NCBI GenBank assembly: GCA_039519185.1
Contig: CM076848.1
Location: forward strand, 124,070,371-124,134,370
DNA length: 64,000 bases
Direction: 5' to 3'
Origin: Astragalus membranaceus
Lineage: Eukaryota; Streptophyta; Magnoliopsida; Fabales; Fabaceae
Shown here: one piece after another, positions 1 to 10,640 of the stretch
Numbering within the stretch: the first letter of the stretch is position 1
Layout: every line of letters starts with the position of its first letter
Made by a program: the position numbers and the translations under genes
The notes under the pieces: model-generated
Told to the model about the DNA's origin: nothing
The model's input: the letters and a program-made list of their open reading frames with translations, nothing else
Databases searched by the model: none

Positions 1-1155
1 ACCTTACATACACAGAGATGAACAAAGAGAAAGGCATTAACAGTACCTTCAGATTCCAGAAACTTTGAACAAAGAGTTCTTTCCTCAGATTTCACCAACA
101 ACAGAATGATAATAATAGAAAAAAAACTATGAAAATTTATGGAAGAAAAAAAAAAGAAAACGAAATCTCTCTCTCTCTCTGCTTCACATGAAACTTTCCA
201 GAATCGCTTTTTTCCTCTTGCTCCTGGATCTTCAAGATTTCGGTCTTTCACTCTCTTCTCTCCAAAAAAAATCGTATCTCTTCCTTCAAGATCTCCACTC
301 GTATTTATACTAACAAAACCGAACTCGTAGTGGTGCTTTGTCTTTCGGTTTTCTCGCCAAGCCTTGTGCACAGATCCGAAAAGTGTATAACTCACTGCGT
401 TTTCTTTTTTAAAAACCGAAACCACCCATGGAAAAACTGAGAGAAGAGCGCATAGACCAACGATTTGTCATGGGACCGTTGGCTTTTTGAAGGTTGGCGA
501 CGGAAATGGGGCTTGCCTGAGGGAGAGGAGAGAAAGGGGGCACCAAAAATGGTGATTTCGTGAGAGGTGGGGGAAGGAAGAAACGTGTGGAGATGGAGAA
601 GAGAAAGAGGAGTGGACGGCTAGAGAAGAGAGGAGGATGATGGGAGTGACGTTTTGGGAGGAGGCGTGGGAGAGAGGAGATGAAAGGAGGCATGGAAAGA
701 AGAGAAAGGAGGCGTGGAAGGGAGAGAAGAGGGGGGATTGTACGGCTGATGGGAAATTAGGTTTAGATGGAAGTGATGTTTTGGAAAAAAGAGAGGAAAG
801 GGAGCGTATGAGAGAGAAGGGGAAAGGGAGCGGCTGTTGCTTTAGGGGAATTAGGGTTAGTGAGTAAGTGAGCAATCCGGGTCGGGCCAAGCGCGTGGGC
901 TTCCAATGGCCCAATTCGCTGAAACACCCCCTTTCGAAATACACCCCCTTTTTTACTAAATCGCCTCTCCTTTTCTCTGTTCTTGTTTTTTTTTTTTACT
1001 TTCTCTTTTATACTGTTAAATATATTTACTAACTAAATGGGAAGTAAAGTATAACTTGAAAATGAATTTGTATTTTTCAACTTTTACGAAATAAGATATA
1101 TAGCAACAAAGAAGAAAAACGTTATTATTTTTGGATGGACAAAATTGGGGTATGA
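1..1155 (-). repeat. LTR-type segment, minus orientation, truncated by window start
   Basis: No gene is supported here. Read on the minus strand the segment begins near 1155 with TGTCATACCCCAATTTTGTC, a form I associate with plant gypsy LTR starts. It runs through a pyrimidine-rich stretch with CCCTAAT motifs and has a TATA-like box (TATAAATA, plus positions 302-309) followed by a leader-like purine/pyrimidine tract. This is the layout of U3, promoter and R/U5. The other end lies outside the window. The purine-rich ORFs of about 60-160 codons at 139-944 are low-complexity and are not called as genes. The same boundary motif recurs at 12535-12555. Confidence 0.4.
302..309 (-). promoter_or_regulatory. 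TATA-like box of LTR-type segment
   Basis: The minus strand reads TATAAATA inside GTATAAATACGAGTGG, about 850 bp downstream of the apparent LTR start at 1155. Position and sequence fit a retrotransposon core promoter. This is inference from sequence only. Confidence 0.35.
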
Positions 1156-3535
1156 CACACACCCCCCTCTTTCCATTAACACAACCCCCTCAGAAGCCCA
1201 TTTCTTTTAATAAAAAAACGGACAAACTGGGCTGGTACTGTTCGCACCCCTCTTTTCATGATACAACCCCTACAGCTAATTGCACCCCTAGTTTACTGAT
1301 ACAACCCCTACAGTTATTTTACACCCCTATTTACTCATTCCACCCCCTTTGTTATTTTACACCCCTGTTTTACTCACATACAACCCCATTTTGCTTTTTT
1401 TATTTTATTTTCTTAAAAGCCCATAGTGCTATTTACACCCTTTGTTTTACTTCAACATCCCCCTCATCATTCTTGCATTCTTCTCAAAGATTCATCTCCA
1501 ACTCTCTAAAATCAAGCTCAAGGTTGAAGGTTAAAGAGTAAATTCAAGTGGTTTAGCACTCATTCATCTTATTTCTTGCTTATTTAGCTTGGAGTTAAGG
1601 TATATTCTTGAATCTTAGCATCATCATCAAAGTTTTAGCATCAAAAATATAGATCGTCAATTTGTTTTTGCATACTAAGCATTTCATTACATTTAGAGTT
1701 ACATCTTATGTAAATATGTTAGTATAATTGTTGTTGTTGAAGGAAAAATGCATCTCAGTCATTAATATTTTGGATCCCGGCTACTCTTTTGAATTCATTT
1801 GTGCCTATCACTTCCTTGTCTACTCTCATGTGGAATCATTAATACTTGGATAGGCTCATTCCTTACATTGCATCTTCCACTGGATGTGCATTTAGATTCC
1901 CTTGCGTTTTGTAGAAATATTTGAGCATGGTTCTCGCCTAGCATCTTCCATTAGATGTGCATTTAGGTCCAATCTTGCCTACTCTTGCATTTTTGCTTAA
2001 TGCCCAATTCAAGTTCCTTCTTTGCCTATTTATGTGTTGTGGTTTAACATGTGTAGTCTAGGCTAGTATTTGCTCAAGAATTCAAATGAGATTAATTGCA
2101 AGTTATGACCATGTTGTTGTTTGCCTAAGGATTTGATTTCAATGATTGTGCCATGCTTGAATCTCCAAATCTTTTTGCACTCATTGTTTTTCTTTTCTAA
2201 ATAGCTCGGCATGAAAATGGTAATTGGTGACAATCACCCATAACCTTTGTTAGTTTGATTGTCCTAAGAGCCTAAGCTTAAAAAAAAAAGATGTTTTCAT
2301 ATGCATAAGCTACTAGTGATAATCACCCATAACCTTCGTTAGTTTGATTATCATGAATGCTTTCAATTTCAAAAGATATTTTCCTAAGTATCGGAGTCAT
2401 AGCAAGTGCTAGTGATGGCCACCCATAACCATTGTTAGTTTGGTCATCATGAAGGCTTTCACTTTTCAAAAGAGATTTTTACATGCACTTAAATGGGTTC
2501 TAGTAATGGTCACCCATAACCTTTGTTAGTTTGATCGTTATGAACGCCCTTTACCTTTCAAAATCAAAACAAAAAGACTTCCATTTTTAAGGCTCCTTAG
2601 AACTACGTCGCTTTGATTCCCATTTGGGAATACGTAGGAGCGAGTCACATTCTCGTCAAGCGCAACCGTAAAAAGTTTAGCATTTGCATAACGAAAAGAA
2701 AAGAGTTATTTCCGTAACAAAAAAGAATCACTTTCACAAACCGAGATCATTTTCAGAACAAAAACCTTTTCCTTTCTAAAATCATTTTCAACCCATCGTC
2801 GCTAGTGGTTAATCAGAACCTTTGTTCGTCTAGCCATTGGTGGCAATGTCTTTTTCCCCAAAGAACAACAAGCGATGATCACTCATAACCTTTGTTAGTT
2901 TGATCATTCGTGCTAATCAATCTCTTTTGAAAACCACTTTCAAAAAGTAAATAAAAACGAGTTGCTACTAATAGTCAATCAGAACCTTTGTTCGTCTGAC
3001 TGGCGGTGGTGACTCTCATTTTCAAGAGTACTTAGCAGTGATTACCCATAACCTTGGTTAGTTTAATCATTCACTAAATGCTCGTCCTATTTCGAAAACT
3101 CACTAAAAAGATAAAAGACAAAAACCTTTTTTTAGGATAGAGAAGAACTACGTAGCTTTGATTTCTCCATCGCACCGGGAGATACGTAGGAGCGGGCCAT
3201 GTCCCGTCAAGCGTTTTTTTTCTAAAAAACCCATTTTCCCCCTTTTTTCATAATAAGTAAAGATTTTCATTAAGAACTTTTTCAATAAGAAGTAGAGAGG
3301 CAAAATTAAGTATTTTCAAGTCAACACACTAAAACCACACATTTAATTAAAGGTTCCCTCTCAGTAGAGAGGACGGGTGGGGTGCTAACACCTTCCCTGC
3401 GCGTAACCGACTCCCGAACCCTATTCTCTAGTTTTGCAAGACCAATCGCTTTCCAAAAAAGGTTTTCCTAATATTTTCCTTAATAAATATTGGTGGCGGC
3501 TTCATTGTCTTAGGAAAAGTTGTGAACGAGGAAGG
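1156..3535 (+). repeat. LTR-type segment, probably Tat/Ogre-like, with internal tandem repeats
   Basis: No gene is supported. From 1156 to about 1450 the sequence repeats a loose motif of the kind TACACCCCTNTTTTACT roughly every 30 bp. From 1466 to 1620 it is recognisably similar to the reverse complement of 11230-11420, so one LTR family is present in both orientations. Positions 2215-3090 hold degenerate tandem repeats, described separately. Near the right end GGTGCTAACACCTTCCC (3390-3410) and TTGGTGGCGGCTTC (3490-3503) resemble the LTR end and primer-site region of Tat/Ogre-type elements; that lineage call is from memory. The right edge abuts a CACTA transposase fragment, so this may be a solo or truncated LTR. 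Exact ends were not found. Confidence 0.4.
2215..3090 (+). repeat. Degenerate tandem repeat array, roughly 90-bp units
   Basis: The core CACCCATAACCTTTGTTAGT, followed by TTGATNNTC, recurs at about 2234, 2325, 2420, 2511, 2882 and 3045. Related variants (TCAGAACCTTTGTTCGTCTG) occur near 2813 and 2977. Units are about 90 bp in the first part, then irregular. The array lies inside an LTR-type segment and has no coding potential. Confidence 0.65.
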
Positions 3536-3540
3536 TTCTC

Positions 3541-3672
3541 CCTCGGGGACTTTTTCGGGCCCAACAGTAGCTTCCTGGCCCTCTTCACAAAGTCTTTAAC
3601 ACCACGAACAAACTCTTTTTTCAAGCCGTGCCTATTAGCATTTGTTCTATTATACATCCAAGTACGATCCAT
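3541..3672 (-). pseudogene. CACTA transposase (TNP2-type) N-terminal fragment
   Basis: Read from the ATG at 3672 on the minus strand, the protein begins MDRTWMYNR and continues through KKEFVRGVKDFVKRA. This matches the start of the transposase-associated domain found at the N terminus of plant CACTA TNP2 transposases; compare the better copy starting at 53765 (MDRSWIQSNR). The frame stays open for about 57 residues, then stops at the junction with the LTR-type segment to the left, so only the first exon start survives. Its likely upstream region and subterminal repeats lie to the right, interrupted by the solo LTR at 4071. Family call moderately sure; the fragment is certainly non-functional. 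Confidence 0.5.
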
Positions 3673-4070
3673 TTTCTATAAGGCAAACACTTAACTTGTC
3701 AAATACTAAATAAGTTGGAAAAATACAAATCACTAAATTCAAGGAAACACTTTCACCTATGTGTAAAACACAATACACTCACATAACTCAACAAAATGTT
3801 GTCCAGCACATTTACCATCCAACCATCCAAAAAACAAGATCATTTGCTGAACAAAAACTCTTGAGGCAACTATGTAAAGAACAATACATAATTAACTAAG
3901 ATATAATGAAAGGAGTCTGAGACAAATAATTAAAACAGTTGGCCTATTCATCAATTTCATCTTCCTAAGTTTTTAGAAAAAAAGGAACTACTACTACTAC
4001 TTACTTAGTTACTACTACCTCTTAGTCTCTTACATAGCTAGCTAGGGCAAAGAACTATATTGTTGCTGCA
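3673..4070. other. CACTA upstream region left of the solo LTR
   Basis: AT-rich sequence without coding potential, upstream of the TNP2 fragment and directly abutting the solo LTR target site. Read together with 6762-7765 it is likely the 5' part of the decayed CACTA element. Confidence 0.3.
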
Positions 4071-4617
4071 TGTAACGCCCCAAAAATATTTGATTATTTA
4101 TTTAATTTATTAAATGAGATTTATGTGGTAGAAATAATAATATAATTATTTGTTATTATTTATTAGTACATGTGGACCTATTATTAGGGTTAGGAGTATT
4201 AATGAGAGGTGTTAAGGAAAAAGGGCCATGAATTAGTCGCATGAACTAAGAAAAAGCCCGTAAGTTTAAGTGAGTTTATAAAAAGGATTAAATTAGGGTT
4301 GTGCTCATTTAGAAGAAATAAACAAAGGCTTAAGGGAAAACCTAAGAGAGGGCGACGGCTAGGAGAGGAGAGAAGAGGAAAACGGCGCACAAGGAGAGAG
4401 GAGGAGAGAGAAGCTACGGCCAAGAGAGAGGGAGAGGCTAGGGTTTGTGATCTTCTAAGGCTAAGGTAAGGGTGTGATTCAAACATTATAATGGGTTGTA
4501 TGAGGGATTGCATGTGGGGTTGGGATTTTGATAATTACTATATGCGTGTCATGATTTTTTTACATGTTGATGTTATGTTTTGATGCCAATTTTGTTGCTA
4601 AACTCATTGTCTGGGGT

Positions 4618-4990
4618 GATCTGGGTATAGGTTCGATTATACAGTAACTGGGAACAATCTAGTGGTCCAAAAATTATGTGGTTTACCTTTTCAGAAACTA
4701 GACTTAACGCTTGTTAATTTGGCACTATTTTGGTTGCATTTGGAGTTGTATAGCTCGAGTTATAGGTGTCACAAGTTAGGTTAAAATTCTGGAAATGATC
4801 TGGGTATAGGTTCGGTTATACAGTAACTGGGAAAAATCTAGTGGTCCAAAAATTATGTGGTTTACCTTTTCAGAAACTAGACTTAATTCTTGTTAATTTA
4901 GCGCTAGTTTGGTTGCATTTGGAGTTGTATAGCTCTAGTTATAGGTGTTACAAGTTAGGTTAAAATTCTGGAAACAATCTGGATATAGGT
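4618..4990 (+). repeat. 179-bp tandem duplication inside solo LTR
   Basis: The segment starting GATCTGGGTATAGGTTCG at 4618 is repeated with few changes at 4797, a period of 179 bp. A third partial start (CAATCTGGATATAGGTTTGG) is near 4975. Confidence 0.8.
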
Positions 4991-5304
4991 TTGGTATTTC
5001 GTGTATAACGTTTTCGTTTGAACTCATTTTTGAATGATTCTTGATTCATTGAAAACTATACTCAATTTGTTTCGGGTTAGGCTCAAGTCCCATGTCATTT
5101 GACTGAGTTTTGATAATTTTATAGGTGTCACAATCTAGGTCATGGTGGCTGTCCTGTTTTCTGAACCTTGTTGCTTATTTACTGAAACTGTACGAATTGG
5201 ACCATTATTTTGCAAAATAAAAATTATAGGTTAATTAATTACTGAAACTGTACGAATTGGACCATTAGTTTGATAGGTTAATTAATTCACCGAAGTAGAG
5301 GTAT

Positions 5305-5430
5305 GTTTGCTGAAAAATTATTGTTGCTGTTTCCGAAAATTATTGTTGTTGTTTCTGAAAAATTATTGTTGCTGTTTGCTGAAGATTATTGTTGCTGTTT
5401 CTAAAAATCATTGTTGCTGTTCCTATTTTT
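5305..5430 (+). repeat. Short tandem repeats, about 22 bp (ATTATTGTTGCTGTTTC type)
   Basis: Five to six imperfect units of the form GAAAATTATTGTTGCTGTTT. The apparent ORFs across it (FRKLLLLFLKNYCCC) are repeat translation, not genes. Confidence 0.7.
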
Positions 5431-5523
5431 ATGTGTTGTTCCTATTTTTATGTGCTGTTCCTAAGTTTGTGGGCTGTTCCTATTGTTTGGGGTGGTTGGC
5501 TGTCCCTAATTTTGTGGGTGGTT

Positions 5524-5665
5524 GTTGGCGCCCTATGCGCCCCGTTCCATGTTTCTTGCTGTCCCCGTTTTGTTGTCGTTGCATGTTGGCGCCTTAGCGC
5601 CTATAGTTGTTATTGGTTGTGGGTGCCTTAGCGCTTATTGTTGTGGGTGCCTTAGCGCCTATTGT
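5524..5665 (+). repeat. GGCGCC/GCGCC palindrome cluster in LTR
   Basis: GGCGCCCTATGCGCC, GGCGCCTTAGCGCC and GGTGCCTTAGCGC(C/T) recur with irregular spacing. They are the counterpart of the denser GGCGCC arrays at 26975-27290 and 33876-34135 in related LTRs. Confidence 0.7.
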
Positions 5666-5762
5666 TGTGGCTGAGTCGTTGGCCGGAATGTTGTTGTTTT
5701 GTTGATGTTGTTGTCGTTGTTGTCGTGTTGTTGATTATATTGTTAAATGTCGTTGTTGATTT

Positions 5763-5895
5763 TGTTGTGGGTACCGCCGAATGGCCCACATTGTTTTGTT
5801 GTGCGTACCGCCGAATGGCCCACATTGTTTTGTTGTGCGTACCGCTGAATGACCCACATTGTTTGTTGAGGGTATCGCCGTATGGCCCAAACTGT
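5763..5895 (+). repeat. Tandem repeat, about 44 bp, four units
   Basis: Units of the form GTACCGCCGAATGGCCCACA, followed by TTGTTTTGTTGTGC, begin near 5770, 5806, 5838 and 5871; the last two are diverged. No gene is supported. Confidence 0.7.
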
Positions 5896-6766
5896 TGATG
5901 AATTTTATGTTGTAGGCCTATGGCCAGTGTTGAGTCGTGTGTCGTTGTTGTGCTATGATATGATCTTGTTGTAGATTGTCTGGGTTGCATCATTGTGTCG
6001 CATGCATACCATGTACATATAGGGCAGATGGCTCTGGAGCTTGTCTCCGAATTGTTGGATCGCCTCTTTTGGCGTGGATTGGTTGGAAGCCTCTATTTAC
6101 GGGCTGGATTTTGGTACCATCATGCATTATAGGGCAGACGGCCCTCTGATGAGCATCCTTTATTCATACCGCATGATTGAAGTCACTGACTGCTGTGACG
6201 TGTTGTTTATTGAATATTGACTATTGTGATGATATATGCTTGTTGTGCTGATGTTGACTATTATGATGATAATGACTGTTATGTCCATGCTGTTGTTGAC
6301 CTGTTGACTGTTGTTACGATAATTGTCTGTTGTAATTATCTGACATTCTGACCTTTATATACGGTCTTTCATGTGATTCTTTATACTGTTTGATATCTCA
6401 CCCCTTCTGTTTGAATGTTACCCCTACGTTGGTAACATGCAGGTGATCTCGAATGAAGACCATAGTTCTTCATTAGTACGGTGTCGTCGCTCTGATACGT
6501 AGCACTCGGGGGGAGAATGAACGCTTGATTATTTTCATGTCTTTCATTTTGTTGAATTTTAATGTTGAGAACCTTGCACATTTGCAACGATTTTTGATGA
6601 TTAAACTTGTTGAATTTTCCGCTGCGTGATTGAATAAATTTTGGTGTTGATGTTTTAAAGTGCTATGTATTCGAGTTGTTTGAAAAAAGTGTGACATCCG
6701 TTTTATTGTTAAAAACTCTGATTTTACTCTCATAAATTACCGGGTAGAAATGGGTGTTACACTGCA

Positions 6767-7250
6767 CATCACTCAAAGCATGAACACCACCACTCCAGAA
6801 ATGAAATGGAGAAAACGAAATGGAGAGATCGAGAGCTTACCAGCGACGTGATCAAATCTGCAAACCAGGGAGAACTACAACAGCAACACACCCACACACA
6901 ACACCCCGTATACCCTATAATCAAGCCCAAAATAGAAAATCCTTAAACACTTTGCGTGTTCTATTTTCTAAAGGGATTGAAAGACTATAATCCTTAAACA
7001 GAAAATCCTTAAACCCGTATACCCTATAATCAAGCCCAAAACAGAAAATCAAAAATCAAAAATCAACACCAATTTTTCACATGCTCAAGAATCAGTTTGC
7101 GAGTTCTATTTTCTAAAGGGATTGAAAGACTAGGCGGATAGTAAACGAAACCCTAAAAACAAAAATGGCTTCCTGAGAAAATCAACAAACCCTAAATACA
7201 CAAATCCATAAATCCTATCAACAGAGGAAAATATGTCAAAAAACTGTTTT

Positions 7251-7303
<53 letters not shown>

Positions 7304-7574
7304 CCAAAATAGAGAGAGCGAGAGAGAACTGCGTGAAAGGGCGGTGGTGAGCAGTGAAATGGCGCTGTGTGTAGTGAATCATCAGAAATGGCGAAAGGGC
7401 GGTGGTGAGAACTGCGTGAAAGGGCGGTGGTGAGCAGTGAAACGGCGGTGATGAGCAATGAAAGGGAAAGAGGGAAAGTGAAGGGCGTGAAAAGGGGCGT
7501 ACATGAAAGGGAAAGTGAAGGGCGTGAAAGGGAAAGGGAAAAAAGAGTAAGAAAATGATTTTTCGTGAAAATCC
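6767..7574. other. CACTA remnant with internal duplication and GA microsatellite
   Basis: No gene is supported. CCCGTATACCCTATAATCAA occurs at about 6906 and 7014, and TTCTATTTTCTAAAGGGATT at about 6961 and 7105. A (GA)n run lies at 7250-7298. The run 7320-7560 repeats GTGAAAGGGCGGTGGTGAG-like units. The 139-codon minus ORF at 7192-7611 is the translation of these simple repeats. Confidence 0.4.
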
Positions 7575-7765
7575 TGAAGAGACTTAGCGTCGGGGTGGCC
7601 GACGCTAACAATTTATTAAATAAAATAATTATTTAGCATCTACTGGATCTAAATTAGCGTCCCCCATGACCGACGCTAATGTGAGGGAATAAATTCGTGG
7701 GTTTGCGTGCGTCAAGCCTACTCTAATCCGACGCTATTAGCGTGGGTGTCGTGGGCGACGCTAAA
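7575..7765 (-). repeat. CACTA-type subterminal repeats
   Basis: TTAGCGTCGG and its complement CCGACGCTAA occur several times (about 7586, 7600, 7653, 7669, 7728, 7738 and 7754) in paired inverted fashion. This resembles the subterminal repeats of the CACTA element beginning at 42932. With the TNP2 fragment to the left they mark the transposase-proximal end of a decayed element. No CACTA/TAGTG terminus remains at the junction near 7765. Confidence 0.5.
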
Positions 7766-8989
7766 GATACTCAACCCATGTTATAAGGGTTATGGAACCT
7801 CTAACTTTTTTTGTGGGAACTTCTCCCTAACTTTCTATATATTTCTTTCCTCTAACACATTAATTCTCTCGCTTCTTGTTTCCCTTTTTTAACCTTTCAT
7901 TCTCATCAAAAAAGCCTAAAGTTGGCAAAAGTTAGAAAATACAATGTTAGAGCATCCATTTTCAGTTATATGAAAGGAAAACTACGACTAACCAATAGAA
8001 TTAGACAATAAAAATCACAATCGTAGAGATAAAAAATTTTGATTATCTCCTAACAGTCATGTATTCAAGATGACATTTATCAAAAATAGATTAATAATTA
8101 ATAGATCACTTTGATATTCTTCTCAATACCTCAAGATGTAATAAATTACCAACCTGGAAAAAAGATATCATATGCAAATCCAAAAATTGGGCCTCCACGA
8201 TTAAAAATAGCCCGACATTGTAGCCTGTTTTTGTGTCTTTTATCTAGTAACAAAGTTATGAACATCAGATATAAATGTGAGTTATAAGTTCTGAAAAAGC
8301 ACTTTTTTATTCTTTGTGGAATGGTGTTATGATTGTTAGCTAGGAAAAGTAACATGTATATATCTGTTCCTTGTTTTAACAAATTTTAACTGGTATATTA
8401 CAGTCATTAAGAATCGTATGAACTTTGGTAAAAAAAAGGAATCATATGCACAATAAATGTTTGTTTTTAAAGAATTAAAGTTATGAAGGAGATAGTGTCT
8501 GACTTTTTCTAGTCTCTTCAAACTTTGTAGCATCTATAATATACTCTGTAAGGCTATCCAAAGCCACATCTGCATGAACAACAAATTAGTATTTGAACTA
8601 GAAATTATATTGTATCTCTTAAAATTAGTATTTATTTAAAAATAATAATCTTTTATGAGAAAATTGACACATATACTGTATTCTCAATCTTCTATTGGGG
8701 GGTTACCATCTAGTAGAAGAAGGAAGAGCATGCTTATGGTTTAACATGCGTCCTAAGGGGTGTGGGCTTTCTGAAAAACTAAAAATGAGAGAATATTCTC
8801 TAACATAATACTCGATGTTTCTGAGTTGTTATTTGTAATTAAGGTGTACTCATAAAGTGGCAACTGGCCATAGTCTACTTTAAGAATGATGTGTCAACCG
8901 ATTAGAGTATATCTCCAGAATTAGAAGTGGCACTACTAACGCTAGGTGTTGGCACTACTTCCGATTCTTTTAGGATGTTGAGTACCCAA

Positions 8990-9355
8990 AATCAAATAGG
9001 CTAAATTATAGTTTTGGTCCCCTTATTTTCAAAAATTCAGACATTTGGTCCCCCTATTTGAAAACTCAGACATTTAGTCTCCCTATTTTAAAAAATCAAA
9101 GACATTTAGTCCCAAGAGGAATTTTCAGTTTTTTATGGCTAATAATCAAAGACATTTGGTCTCTCAATTTTAAAAAATCAAAGACATTTGGTCCCCCAAT
9201 TTTAAAATATCAAAGACATTTGCTCCCTCTTTGGACTAAATGTATTTGATTTTTTAAAATTGGGGGACCAAATGTCTGAGTTTTAAAATAGGGGGACCAA
9301 ATATCTGAATTTTTGAAAATAGGGGGACCAAAACTATAATTTAGCCAATCAAATA
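8990..9355. mobile_element. Foldback MITE with 9-bp target duplication (body 8999-9346)
   Basis: A 348-bp element. Left end GGCTAAATTATAGTTTTGGT and right end ACCAAAACTATAATTTAGCC are exact inverted repeats, and most of the element folds on itself through GGTCCCC/GGGGACC blocks. The 9-bp direct repeat AATCAAATA flanks it (8990-8998, 9347-9355). The right segmental copy has a single AATCAAATA at 40591-40599, an empty site. The 9-bp duplication suggests a Mutator-type origin. It has no coding capacity. Confidence 0.85.
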
Positions 9356-9798
9356 TATAAGAAATATTTGTTTTCCTCCTTAAAAAACACTTGGGATAGT
9401 AAGTTTGTTTGGCATCTGTTCTTTTTGTTTAAAACTACAAACTGCATCTTTTGGAGTCATTATATATATTTTCTTTTAATAGAGCCAAATTATAGGTCCC
9501 AAATTTTAATATTTTCATTTGACTTTTAAAAACAAATTAAACAATGGGTAAGAATGACTCACTCGAAATGGTGCTAATCCTATGTCAAGTTATATAAATA
9601 GTTTTTTCTATGAAAGGTATGTTGGCCCGAGTAACGAGCAATAGGCTTAGAGGTGTTGCTAGTGATTGTTTTGGAGCAGTACCACTACCTCTTGTGTAGA
9701 GAGGCCTTTAGGATTTCCAGGCTCTTTCTAACGTATGTTATCTGTTAAGGATCATGAGTAGTCTAAATAATCATAAATATATGATTTTTTGTATGTAA

Positions 9799-10142
9799 TT
9801 AAAAACAGGGTTAAATATGTTTTTAGTCCCTACAAAATCGGCTCCTTCTAAGTTTAGTCCTTACATTAACGAAATAGGCGTTTTGGTCCTCATCTTATTT
9901 TGCCGTTTTCAATTTTAGTCCCTCGTGACTTTTAATAGCGCGTCAACACTTTTAATAGCGCTTTTTTGACCTTTTATAAGCGCTATTAAAAGTTTTGAAG
10001 CGCTATTAAAAGTCATGATGGACTAAAATTGAAAACGGAAAAATAAGATGAGGACCAAAACGCCTATTTCGTTAATGTAGGGACTAAACTTAAAAGGAGC
10101 CGATTTTGTAGGGACTAAAAACATATTTTACCCTTAAAAATA
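9799..10142. mobile_element. Foldback MITE with 9-bp target duplication (body 9808-10133)
   Basis: A 326-bp element. Left end GGGTTAAATATGTTTTTAGT mirrors right end ACTAAAAACATATTTTACCC. Inner arms carry GGCTCCTT/AAGGAGCC and AGCGCTATTAAAAG pairs. Flanks are TTAAAAACA (9799-9807) and TTAAAAATA (10134-10142), a 9-bp duplication with one mismatch. The right segmental copy reads TTAAAAACATAATTG with no insert. Mutator-type, non-autonomous by inference. Confidence 0.85.
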
Positions 10143-10360
10143 TAATTGATAAGTCAATTTTATTATCTTCTGAGAGTATGTGCTAGATCTAGTAAATTAT
10201 TATAAGCCGATAAATTGAAATCATTTGCAGCTGCAGCTACAACTCCATTACTTATAGCAGCAAAGTTTCCTTCACACCTAACATCAGCATCACATTGAAA
10301 TTGTTTAGATCTTATATCTGGCAACAAAGAAACTCCAATTATATAGTGTTCCGGATCCAA

Positions 10361-10640
10361 CTTTGGCTAGATAATGGGCCTAGGAGCCCAATTGCAAGCT
10401 ATCCCAATAGCGACACTATATAAACCACTACGCGCTTCAAATATGGTATGCTTTCTCCACTCATCTCGTATACTCCATCTTGATTATGGATTGACTTGGG
10501 CGTCAGAGTGCTTGCAGGTGGCAGCCCCCCTTTTTTTCTCGCCCGAGCTCAGAGTCATCTTGGATTAGCTAGGAGTCACCTCGGATCCGCCGCCAAACGG
10601 TATTTCTCTCTCTCTCTCTCTCTCTCTCTCCCATGAGTTC
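10361..10640 (+). other. Unassigned segment with TATA-like box and TC microsatellite
   Basis: Contains ACACTATATAAACCACTACG (a TATA-like sequence near 10417), a GC-rich patch and a (TC)n run at 10603-10630. It could be an LTR fragment, but no ends were found. No gene is supported. Confidence 0.25.

Larger units (their letters stand above)
4066..6766 (+). mobile_element. Solo LTR of a Tekay-like chromovirus (LTR 4071-6761)
   Basis: The LTR starts TGTAACGCCCCAAAAATATT at 4071 and ends GGGTAGAAATGGGTGTTACA at 6761. It is flanked by a perfect 5-bp target duplication CTGCA (4066-4070 and 6762-6766). Both ends match the LTR ends of the complete element at 25577-34858, so it is the same or a close family in opposite orientation. 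No internal domain is present: two LTRs recombined and left one. Length is 2691 bp against 2380-2419 bp for the relatives; internal tandem duplications account for part of the excess. It sits inside CACTA remains. Confidence 0.9.
8481..10317 (-). pseudogene. Broken copy of small secreted protein gene
   Basis: This is the paralogue of the gene at 40169-41374. Exon 2 equivalent is 10207-10317, with IRSKQFQCDADVRCEGN and an added codon relative to the right copy. Exon 3 equivalent is 8481-8569, encoding VALDSLTEYIIDATKFEE and ending three codons early. Exon 1, with start codon, signal peptide and promoter, is absent because the duplication stops at about 10360. The donor after exon 2 reads CT where the right copy has GT. 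The large intron carries two foldback elements. With no start and a lost donor it should not be expressed as this protein. Family not recognised. Confidence 0.5.
7766..10360 (-). repeat. Left copy of a dispersed segmental duplication
   Basis: From ATACTCAACCCATGTTATAA onward the segment aligns by eye with 39497-41205, in the same orientation and with moderate divergence. The left copy has two extra foldback insertions (8999-9346, 9808-10133) that are absent at the matching sites of the right copy. It ends at about 10360, just beyond exon 2 of the small gene, so exon 1 and the promoter are missing. Confidence 0.8.

Noticed and set aside
468..944. 158-codon minus ORF
   Set aside because: Ser/Pro/Leu-rich translation of a purine/pyrimidine-biased LTR stretch, with no domain and no start context.
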